Assembly (NCBI GenBank): GCA_964391015.1
Contig: CAYMKU010000011.1
Coordinates: 36,127-100,126, forward strand
Direction of reading: 5' to 3'
From: XYD12-FULL-36-8 sp964391015
GTDB taxonomy: Bacteria; Bacteroidota; Ignavibacteria; Ignavibacteriales; Ignavibacteriaceae
Length of the DNA stretch: 64,000 bases
The first letter of the stretch is position 1. Every line of letters begins with the position of its first letter. The position numbers and the translations under genes were made by a program. Under the pieces are notes generated by a model. That model searched no databases. It had not been told where the DNA came from and saw only the letters and a program-made list of their open reading frames with translations. Below are positions 52,440 through 60,248 of this stretch, in pieces.

Positions 52440-55400
52440 TTACCCCACTAATTTTTTCACAATTTTATCAATCTCTTTCATTTCGGTTGACAGGTGTTTC
52501 TTGATTTCCACTCGTAAACGACCAAGACGAGTTGCCGTCAACTCATCTTTCGGTGGATTGGCTTGCAAGTACAAAACAGCTTTTTGATGGGCTGTTTTAC
52601 TCAATTCGGCTAATTTTAAATGCTGTTCATCTTCTTCACTAAACTTAGGAAAGTAAACGTCGAGGATTTTTTTGTGAATATCTCTTGCTCCCCATAATCC
52701 ATGAGACTGAAAATCTTTCATCAAAATGTTTGGGATAGAAGAATTAATAATTGCTGAAATGTAAAAGGATTCTCGCTCAGAGTATGAATATAAAACAAAA
52801 GTTTTTATATCGACAATAAATTCTAAATCAATCGTACTTCTTTGTATAACAACCGAATTTGCATTTGTACCCGTCGAATTATAAATGACTAAAAAAGGTG
52901 CATTTAAATTTTGATTTGTTAATTTATGCTGCCAATTGAGATAATCTATCAAAGTAATATTTCGATTTTTTTCAGTCTTCTTGATATTCCAAATATTTTC
53001 GGAATTGAAAAACCATTTTGCAGCGCTTATATAACCCAAATTTCTTAATTCATCGGAATTAACGAGCATTATATTTTTCTTTTCTTCTGAGCAATCCACA
53101 ATCGCTGGCAGAACAACTAAATTTGGCTTATACAATAAAAACGGAAGTACACTTTTCGCAATAGCTGTTTTATAAAGAAACTTACTTTCCACTCTACCGT
53201 TTAATTCTAATCCATGCCATGGATGTTTAGCTTCAGCTTTAATACTATCTGATGTTTTTATGTTGACGATTCTATCAATCAAATCGGCAGGTTTAGCTTG
53301 ATCTAGATCTACGAAAAAAAACAATCGAGGATAGATGGCAGCACCATTTTTAAACAAATCTTTGTAAGGATTAGACAGTTTCTGAATTTTATACTTTCGA
53401 TTGGTTAATGCTGAACTTGTTCCCTGTTTAACATAGTACCAAGTTCTTTCTTCCTCTACTAAAAAATTACTAGCAACCTCATATTTACAGTTATGCACAG
53501 GTAAAGTACCAGTAAAAATTTTCCCCGGTAGACCTTTTTCAGGAATCGCACTTTTACTGGCAGAAGGTACAGAACACAAAACACCTGTAGGAATACGAAA
53601 AAGAGGACTAACATTATATAAGTCCCAGATTTGTGTTAGTTTCAATCCAAGTGCCTTTCCACTCCGAGTATTATCATGATGATCAGCACTGAAAAAACTG
53701 CGCGGTAAAACAAACGCTAACTTTCCGCTGTCTTTTAAAAAATAGTTTGTACAATAAACGAAAAATATTGCTGCAATCTCTAACTGCGGCATATTAGCAA
53801 CTTTCTCTGGCTTCACTTCATATCTTTTTGCTAAATCTTCTAAAATGTTTTGGTATTCTTCATTTCTTATTGCTTTAAATGTAAACCAAGGTGGATTACC
53901 GATTACATAATCAAACTTTTTCGAAAGGAAATACGGTTTGTAAAGGTTTTGCACAATAAATTTCCAAATGCTGTCTCGCCCTTTTTCTTTTACCTTACAC
54001 AAGCTTTCATAAATTTTGTAAAAGCTTTCAATTACCTGCTTATTAAAATCGCCGTTCTTTATTTGTTTCCGTAAAACATTCTCAAACGTTTCAAGTGTTG
54101 TTCTTTTCTTAAGAAAAGTTTGCTCAGCTAATTCGTCAGCAGTTTCAAGCGCTTCATCAAATGTTTTAACATCTTCCAAGATTTGTGAACTAAGAATTAA
54201 AGTTTCTTTATCAATGGTCATCTTAAAAGTTTTACCAAATAGGTCCTCAACACCATCGGGCGCCAGCAGAGTGTTTGCAAGAATAATATTCAAGTGAATT
54301 GGAGTTCGTGCATCCACAATATCCTTACCGAGAGCAAGCAGCATGTTTGTTTTTGCTATCTGGACAGAAAGCGGGTGAATATCAATTCCATAGATGCTTG
54401 CGTTTAGTTCCTCCACAGAAATTTTAGGATTCAATTCCCTAAAACGATGTATGGCAGCTAAAAGAAATGAACCGCTTCCACAAGCAGGATCTAAAACTCT
54501 TTTTCCTTCATTAAGCTCAAATTCTTTTAAAATCCTTTCACACAGCCAATCGGGCGTGTAATATTCACCGAGTGCGTGTCGCGTATCAAGGTCAATCAAC
54601 TCTTGATAAACACCCTTGAGAATATCCTCATCAACATTATGAAAATCGAAAGTGGAAATTTCCTGAGCAATAAGCCGGAAAACTTTTTTTAGTGCCCTGA
54701 AATTTCTATCGCCTTTAACCCAGTGGAAGAAATCGTCATCAACAAAATTGCGGATGTTGAATTTGTGAAATATAGTTCCATCAATTATTGATTTCATCTC
54801 ATCATCATCAATGTATTCATCGCTGCTTACTACGGCATAAGCGAGCATTTTGGCAAACACACTAAGATATGTATGAATTAGAAAATTACTTTCACTTGCT
54901 TCGAATGAACCATAAGCAATACTTAGGAACTTGCTCCACTGTTCAAATGAAACCTGAACTTCACCAAACTTTTTAACGTTTCTAAAGTGATTACCCATTT
55001 CCCCGAAACATTCAAGGAACACATTGCTTTGATAACCAAATGCTTCCTCAATCCGTTTAAGTGTTGCTTTCTGTTTTTTCTCTTTGAAAAGAAACCTATC
55101 AATCCAGTAATAAAAATCTTCGGTATTTCTTTCGGTTAAAGTAAAAGAAGCTGATTTGATTTCGTTAAGTATCAGCTCGTCCTCTTTGAGTTCACCGATT
55201 TTTTCGAGACATGATACATCCGGCGCGAAAACTTTCCATGTAATACAATCTGAGGCAATTAATGTAAAATTGTATCCTTCACCAGAATTGAATTGCCCTA
55301 GTAAATAACCGGCAAGCTGTTCCTTCGCATGTTTTAAGGTTGTCTTTAAATCGTTTTCAAATTCAATTATTACCTTATTGTATAAGGTATCTGCGCTTCC

Positions 55401-55595
55401 CTTGTGCAGCTTATCTTTTCTCGGAATGCTTAAAACCGATCTTTCAGAGCCAAGTGAAATCTGATCAATTATTTTTTCAATCCCTTTATCACCATGATAT
55501 AAGCGGTTTAGAAGATCTTTAAATAATTCTTTCTTGGGACGTTCCTTGCTTGCTGATTTTACTTTTGAGTAGTAGGATTTAATAAGCTGGTTCAT
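52440..55595 (-). CDS. Type IIG-like restriction-modification enzyme (N6-adenine methyltransferase fusion)
   Basis: A 1051-aa single-chain enzyme. Residues ~30-150 look like a PD-(D/E)xK endonuclease core (NKVIIEFENDLK, then FTLIASDCITWKVF). A methyltransferase follows with SAM motif VLDPACGSGSFLL (about 366-378) and catalytic NPPW (about 566-569, FDYVIGNPPWFTFKA). The C-terminal ~400 residues are the target-recognition part. The N6-adenine NPPW motif and fusion fit Eco57I/BREX PglX-like enzymes; size alone does not separate these. No other BREX genes are nearby, so a stand-alone restriction-modification system with the ORF6N protein is likely. Confidence 0.85.
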   Translation of the reverse strand: MNQLIKSYYSKVKSASKERPKKELFKDLLNRLYHGDKGIEKIIDQISLGSERSVLSIPRKDKLHKGSADTLYNKVIIEFENDLKTTLKHAKEQLAGYLLGQFNSGEGYNFTLIASDCITWKVFAPDVSCLEKIGELKEDELILNEIKSASFTLTERNTEDFYYWIDRFLFKEKKQKATLKRIEEAFGYQSNVFLECFGEMGNHFRNVKKFGEVQVSFEQWSKFLSIAYGSFEASESNFLIHTYLSVFAKMLAYAVVSSDEYIDDDEMKSIIDGTIFHKFNIRNFVDDDFFHWVKGDRNFRALKKVFRLIAQEISTFDFHNVDEDILKGVYQELIDLDTRHALGEYYTPDWLCERILKEFELNEGKRVLDPACGSGSFLLAAIHRFRELNPKISVEELNASIYGIDIHPLSVQIAKTNMLLALGKDIVDARTPIHLNIILANTLLAPDGVEDLFGKTFKMTIDKETLILSSQILEDVKTFDEALETADELAEQTFLKKRTTLETFENVLRKQIKNGDFNKQVIESFYKIYESLCKVKEKGRDSIWKFIVQNLYKPYFLSKKFDYVIGNPPWFTFKAIRNEEYQNILEDLAKRYEVKPEKVANMPQLEIAAIFFVYCTNYFLKDSGKLAFVLPRSFFSADHHDNTRSGKALGLKLTQIWDLYNVSPLFRIPTGVLCSVPSASKSAIPEKGLPGKIFTGTLPVHNCKYEVASNFLVEEERTWYYVKQGTSSALTNRKYKIQKLSNPYKDLFKNGAAIYPRLFFFVDLDQAKPADLIDRIVNIKTSDSIKAEAKHPWHGLELNGRVESKFLYKTAIAKSVLPFLLYKPNLVVLPAIVDCSEEKKNIMLVNSDELRNLGYISAAKWFFNSENIWNIKKTEKNRNITLIDYLNWQHKLTNQNLNAPFLVIYNSTGTNANSVVIQRSTIDLEFIVDIKTFVLYSYSERESFYISAIINSSIPNILMKDFQSHGLWGARDIHKKILDVYFPKFSEEDEQHLKLAELSKTAHQKAVLYLQANPPKDELTATRLGRLRVEIKKHLSTEMKEIDKIVKKLVG

Positions 55596-56038
55596 TGCCC
55601 TTAAAATTCAAATAACATAACTTTTATTTTCACAGCAGGCGCTTGTGACTAAAAAATAATTGAAATTTCATCTTTAAGATAGTCAATTACACTCTTTAAT
55701 TCTATTAGTCACCATATTAGCCGATGGTAAATTAACACAGTAGTTTTTACATAGATAAGTACAACTTTACAAAAAAAATCTTCGTATAACTTATGAGCAT
55801 TTCTCGTCACGTGATCATCTCAAAGTCCAAATTATTTTACCTAGCATTTATTGTGACAATCATCAAAAATCTTATCTCAATAGCAACGAATTTTGAAAAA
55901 ATTACAGCAGACCTTTATGAGTTAGAAAAATGAAACTTGCTGACACTATAACAAAAAGTGCGCAACTAAATTGTACAATCGGTATGTAATTTGATTATTT
56001 ACGACAGTAAAGATAAAAACTTAAACAGCGGAGTAATC
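55596..56038. other. Intergenic region before a T9SS cargo gene
   Basis: A 443-base AT-rich region between the divergent restriction-modification and T9SS genes. The only regular site is the perfect palindrome TCACGTGA (about 55807-55814). A GGAG box (56030-56033) serves the next gene. Nothing resembling a tRNA or a known leader is seen. Confidence 0.4.
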
Positions 56039-57100
56039 ATGAAACAACATTTAATTAATTCACCCCTAACGTTCAAAACAATAATCCTTTTAATAATTTT
56101 TCTCGTGCCCGATATAAGTTTATCACAGATAACAATAAACAGCGAACATTTCAAAAAAATGTTTTCATCTCCAGGATTTCATTATTATACTGAAGGAACC
56201 GCAGGAAATTTTAATATTGGGAAAACAGGTGGTCCGAATGTCTATGATTTTTCCAACATAAGCTTACAGAACTTACTCGTATCTAACAACTATGAAGTTA
56301 GCTCCATACCTTCTTTAGTGATAAGATATCCTGGCACTGCCGTTACGTTTGGAGATTCCCCAACAACAATTGAAAAAAATCCTGTCTTTCTGATTGGAAA
56401 TGATACTGCATTCACTGTTGGTGAGGCATCATTCATACCCTCAAAACGTTTTGTCCACTATAGACCGTACGAGATCATAGCTGTTTTCCCAGCTACATAT
56501 GGCCAGACGATCAACCAACAAATTGAAAAATTTGATACCACATTTAACAGCGGTGGTCAAGTAGTGTCATCAGATTATTCTACCAGCAATGAAGTGACAA
56601 CAATTGATGGATATGGCGTGTTAAAGTTATCTGGTCATCAATACAACTGTATTCGCATAAAAAAAGATCACAATGGATATGGTGATAAGGAATACATCTT
56701 TCTAACCACCGAAGGCGCTACGATGCTAGTTGGCGGAGTACCAATCAGCAGTCCTGATACTGGAACGGTTAGTGGATTTGGACAAATAATTTTGGCTTCA
56801 GCAGCTGCTGATGTTCAAGATCAAAATGAGCTGGCAACAACATTCGGATTAAAACAAAATTTTCCTAACCCATTTAACCCGGTTACCAAGATCAATTATG
56901 TTCTCACAAAGCAAGAATTCGTATCTCTAACAGTCTATGGCATATTAGGGAATGAAGTTTCATGTTTAGTTAATGAAGAACAGCAAGCAGGTAATTATGA
57001 GATCAGCTTTGATGCTAAAAATCTTGCAAGCGGAACTTATTTCTACAAATTACAAACGGATGGTTTAATTCAGGTAAGGAAAATGATAGTACTGAAATAA
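56039..57100 (+). CDS. Secreted protein with type IX secretion sorting domain
   Basis: A 353-aa exported protein. I start at ATG 56039, five bases after GGAG, which gives the signal peptide MKQHLINSPLTFKTIILLIIFLV; an earlier in-frame start at 55991 adds 16 residues with no ribosome site. The middle ~240 residues are a beta-rich domain of unknown fold. The end is a classic Por sorting domain (about 265-353: GLKQNFPNPFNPVTKINYVL, YGILGNEV, GTYFYKL, KMIVLK), which directs the protein through T9SS to the cell surface. Confidence 0.88.
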   Translation: MKQHLINSPLTFKTIILLIIFLVPDISLSQITINSEHFKKMFSSPGFHYYTEGTAGNFNIGKTGGPNVYDFSNISLQNLLVSNNYEVSSIPSLVIRYPGTAVTFGDSPTTIEKNPVFLIGNDTAFTVGEASFIPSKRFVHYRPYEIIAVFPATYGQTINQQIEKFDTTFNSGGQVVSSDYSTSNEVTTIDGYGVLKLSGHQYNCIRIKKDHNGYGDKEYIFLTTEGATMLVGGVPISSPDTGTVSGFGQIILASAAADVQDQNELATTFGLKQNFPNPFNPVTKINYVLTKQEFVSLTVYGILGNEVSCLVNEEQQAGNYEISFDAKNLASGTYFYKLQTDGLIQVRKMIVLK

Positions 57101-57123
57101 AATTTTAATTGAATAGTATTTTT

Positions 57124-57150
57124 AAAAAGTCCCGCACATCGGGACTTTTT
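57124..57150. terminator. Bidirectional terminator
   Basis: AAAAAGTCCCG (57124-57134) and CGGGACTTTTT (57140-57150) form a perfect eleven-base stem with a five-base loop, A/T-rich on both flanks. It lies between the convergent T9SS and histidine kinase genes and can stop both transcripts. Confidence 0.9.
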
Positions 57151-57163
57151 TATGAAATATCAA

Positions 57164-58315
57164 TTAATCAATTGGTAAGGAAATGCTAAAAACGGTTCCT
57201 AATTCTTCATTTGAAATGAATGAAACTTTCCCTTTTAAGTATTGCTCGACAAGAAGCTTTACGCTATATGTTCCAATACCTCGACCAGCAGAAGCTTTTG
57301 TACTAAATGACCTTTGGAAAATCTGAAGCTGAATGTTCTCTGGAATCACACCCTCGTTTTGTACACAAAAAACCACGTTGTTTCCCTCCCGCTTTGAATA
57401 CAGATAAACACGCGTTTTTTCGTCAATAGCTTCTAAAGCATTCTTAATCAAGTTACCAATACATCGAATCAATAAAACACTATCGCTATTAATTATAAAA
57501 TCATCCTTAGCAAGTTCGTAATTATAAACCTTCCCCCGGCTCAAATTATGATCCCTATACAAGCTATAACTGTTCTTAAGAATTTCATTAACCGATTTAG
57601 AAACCTTGCTTACCGTTAAGGTTCCCTGTTCAGCATTCACAAGATCACGTTGGTTTTGTATTTCTTTTATGAGTTGCTCGGAAGAACTATATAAAATATC
57701 TTTAAACTGATTTACTTCATCAATCTCATTTGTTTCTTTGACAATTTGGGCAATACCATAAACTGCATTTGCTGTATTCAAAACATCATGAAAGAAAATC
57801 TTTTCCAATACTTCACGTCTTTTTTCATTTTGAATATCCTCAACTGCAAAAACAGTGTAATTGTTCTGGCCCAAGCCTAAAATTGATGTGTGGACTCGCA
57901 AATCAAGTGCTGCTTCGACAATATTATTCTTTATTGTTATTCTGCATTCTTGCGAACTATCCTGAAAAGTCTCGCGTATGGTTTTATTGCATTTGCCAGC
58001 ACCGCACTCTTCGCAGAATTTTGAAGTGCCACAGCCTGCCGGCATCTCAAATGCATGAATACAGTCAATGGCTTCCCCCATCCTTTGACCATAAAGGTTT
58101 TTATCTCCAGAAGGATTTAAAAGATTTCCGGCTTTTTTATTATAATTAACTATCTGTCTATTTTTATCAAGCATTACTGCTGCAATAGGAAATCCATCGA
58201 ACAATTTTTTAATGACAGTTTGTGTGCTCAGGAAGTTTAAATCTCTTTCTATCTCACTTGAGGTTGAGCGGGTCGGGTTATCAAAATACGAAACAATTCT
58301 ATCAGGTGTATACAT
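57164..58315 (-). CDS. PAS-domain sensor histidine kinase with cysteine cluster
   Basis: A 383-aa soluble sensor kinase. A PAS domain covers about residues 35-165; inside it a Cys-rich loop (CIHAFEMPAGCGTSKFCEEC, about 84-103, then GAGKC) has the spacing seen in PAS proteins suspected to bind a metal or FeS cluster. The dimerisation helix has HDVLNTANAVYG (phosphorylated His about 174). The ATPase domain carries NLIKNALEAI (N box) and GRGIGTYSVKLLVEQY (G box). No receiver or response regulator gene is next to it, so it is an orphan. No membrane segments. Cysteines suggest redox, oxygen or nitric oxide sensing, by inference. Confidence 0.87.
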   Translation of the reverse strand: MYTPDRIVSYFDNPTRSTSSEIERDLNFLSTQTVIKKLFDGFPIAAVMLDKNRQIVNYNKKAGNLLNPSGDKNLYGQRMGEAIDCIHAFEMPAGCGTSKFCEECGAGKCNKTIRETFQDSSQECRITIKNNIVEAALDLRVHTSILGLGQNNYTVFAVEDIQNEKRREVLEKIFFHDVLNTANAVYGIAQIVKETNEIDEVNQFKDILYSSSEQLIKEIQNQRDLVNAEQGTLTVSKVSKSVNEILKNSYSLYRDHNLSRGKVYNYELAKDDFIINSDSVLLIRCIGNLIKNALEAIDEKTRVYLYSKREGNNVVFCVQNEGVIPENIQLQIFQRSFSTKASAGRGIGTYSVKLLVEQYLKGKVSFISNEELGTVFSISLPID

Positions 58316-58457
58316 CTCTTTTTCCGTTATTTAACCTACAAATACAAAACTTGTACCATAAGTGAAGCTTGGGTTTTAATTCTTAATTGATATAATTTAT
58401 AACGAAGGTAGATGTCTTCCGTAAGTTATTACAAGGGATAGATATAGTTTTTAACAA

Positions 58458-59642
58458 TTATTGGTTTTTTTCTTGATAATTCCATTTATTCTTTTTGCTG
58501 CCCTCATAGCTGTCAATTTGCACAAGCACACCCTCAAGCTTTCCATTTACCAGTGGAATACGTTTGGATGTTTTGAGTCCAATGTATTTTCTTAATTCAG
58601 GATTACCGGTATAAATAAAAGCAGATGTGCCATTACATTTTGTTTTAAGAAAATCTCCTAGTTCTTTGTAAAGGACACGGACTTCCTCTATCTCTCCAAG
58701 CCGAATTCCATAAGGAGGATTTGTAATTAAAGTCCCGTTCTCAAATTCCCTTACATGCTGAAACGGTTTACAAGATAAGTCAACGGCGCCACTGAAAGGA
58801 AGTCGTGATAAATTGTTCTTTGCAACTTCAATTACTTTTTGTGATTTATCACTCCCAATGATCAGTCCTTCGGGCAATGAACGAATTCTCTTATCATATT
58901 CTGCTTTCACTTTCTCCCATAATTTCAAATCAAAATCTGGTAAATAAAAGAAACCAAAATTCTTTCGCAACTTTTGAGAAGGTATTCTGCAATAGTGCAT
59001 TAATGCTTCACAAAGAATTGTCCCCGAACCGCACATACAGTCCCACAGAGGTTTATCTCCATTCCATTTGCTTAATCTAATTATAGCAGCAGCAAGGGTT
59101 TCCTGCATTGGGGCTTCACCAGCTAATAACCTATAACCTCGCTTATGCAATGATTCTCCAGAAGTATCCAGGCTAATTACCGCAGTGTCTTTTTCTATGT
59201 GAAGGTTAAATCGTACATCAGGGTTAACAGTATCAACATTTGGACGTTTACCAAATCTTGCTCTAAAGTAATCCGCAATTCCATCTTTTAGAACCTGTGA
59301 TGCATACAATGAATTGGTAATTTGGCTTTTTGTTACCGATGATGTTATTGCAAAAGTTTTATTGAGCGAAAATATTTCCTCCCAGCAAATTTTTTCTGCT
59401 GTTTTCATTAAAGCAGCAGTGTTTGGGCAATGAAAACTTACGAGCGGAGCTAAAACTCTCGATAGTAATCTTGAAGTATAGTTAATTCTATAGAGTGAGA
59501 TTTTATCAGCTTTAAAATATACACCACGATATGAAACCTTTGTATTGATTGCTCCAAGTTCAAGAAGCTCCTGTTCACAAAGCTCTTCCATCATTCCGGG
59601 AACTTGAGCAAAGTATCCGGAGTTTTGATATTGATAAGTCAT
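58458..59642 (-). CDS. THUMP-domain rRNA guanine methyltransferase (RlmL-like)
   Basis: A 394-aa SAM-dependent RNA methyltransferase matching the N-terminal half of RlmL (23S rRNA m2G2445). A THUMP domain lies at about residues 45-155, and the Rossmann methyltransferase domain carries WDCMCGSGTILCEALMH (SAM site, about 200-216) and the catalytic TNPPYGIRLGE (about 308-318). The second RlmL domain, for m7G2069, is absent, as in many bacteria. Starts at ATG 59642. Single gene, not obviously in an operon. Confidence 0.92.
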   Translation of the reverse strand: MTYQYQNSGYFAQVPGMMEELCEQELLELGAINTKVSYRGVYFKADKISLYRINYTSRLLSRVLAPLVSFHCPNTAALMKTAEKICWEEIFSLNKTFAITSSVTKSQITNSLYASQVLKDGIADYFRARFGKRPNVDTVNPDVRFNLHIEKDTAVISLDTSGESLHKRGYRLLAGEAPMQETLAAAIIRLSKWNGDKPLWDCMCGSGTILCEALMHYCRIPSQKLRKNFGFFYLPDFDLKLWEKVKAEYDKRIRSLPEGLIIGSDKSQKVIEVAKNNLSRLPFSGAVDLSCKPFQHVREFENGTLITNPPYGIRLGEIEEVRVLYKELGDFLKTKCNGTSAFIYTGNPELRKYIGLKTSKRIPLVNGKLEGVLVQIDSYEGSKKNKWNYQEKNQ

Positions 59643-59981
59643 AAATCTTTTAGATTGTAAAGCAATATGTAGTAATCTAGATGAACATTACTTAGGTAAA
59701 TTCAGATAAAATCTAAAAATCTTGCAGGTAATTTAGGTAAAGAAAAATTATTTAGCTTATGGCTGAGTCTTGGAAGGGAGAATCATTCATCTAAAACGTT
59801 GGGCATTCATTTGTGTGCTAAAAAATTTTGAGAGCGATTTTCTTTTTTAGTAAGTTTGATACGGTAATAAAAAAAATTATCCTGCAATGAAGGAAAAATC
59901 TGACGTTAAGGGATGGAAGACATACTCAAATTTTCCTCAAAGTTTTTGTTATTCTCCATCTTGTTATAGAAATAGAAAAGT
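59643..59981. other. Intergenic region before the TM1266-like gene
   Basis: A 339-base AT-rich gap with divergent genes on both sides. TCTCCAT (59953-59959) can pair with ATGGAGA (59982-59988), covering the first ATG of the next gene, so a small start-occluding hairpin is possible. A stretch GGCTGAGTCTTGGAAGGG near 59761-59777 looks a little like a THI box but lacks the rest of a TPP riboswitch. Confidence 0.4.
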
Positions 59982-60239
59982 ATGGAGATTATGGAAACAA
60001 AACTCCATACAATAACAATTATTATTTATAACCGGGATGCTGTGTACCAGCAGGTCGGGAATTTACTTCACAAATATGCTTCACATATTTTGCTTCGAAC
60101 CGGCTATCCAATCAAAGAAAAAAACATCGCTATAATCTTCCTTGTAGTTGAAATGACAAGTGATGAACTCGGTGCGTTAAGCGGAAAGCTTGGTCAGTTA
60201 GAAAATGTTAAGGTAACTGCCACTACAATTAAAACATAG
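59982..60239 (+). CDS. TM1266-like small ACT/NikR-type regulator
   Basis: An 85-aa protein resembling the TM1266 family (named after putative regulators of FeFe-hydrogenase genes), an ACT/NikR C-terminal-like ferredoxin fold: HTITIIIYNRDAVYQQVGNLLHKYASHILLRTGYPIK and LGALSGKLGQLENVKVTATTI. It has no DNA-binding arm, so a direct repressor role is doubtful; it may sense a ligand or metal. ATG 59982 or 59991 are both possible starts. It is ten bases upstream of a TonB-dependent receptor gene and is probably in one operon with it. No hydrogenase genes lie near. Confidence 0.75.
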   Translation: MEIMETKLHTITIIIYNRDAVYQQVGNLLHKYASHILLRTGYPIKEKNIAIIFLVVEMTSDELGALSGKLGQLENVKVTATTIKT

Positions 60240-60248
60240 AAATTACAA

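Noticed and set aside
59761..59777. THI-box-like GGCTGAGTCTTGGAAGGG before the TM1266-like gene
   Set aside because: The rest of a TPP riboswitch (the ACCTGATCTGGGTAATGCCAGC-type half) is missing, and the downstream genes are not thiamine genes.
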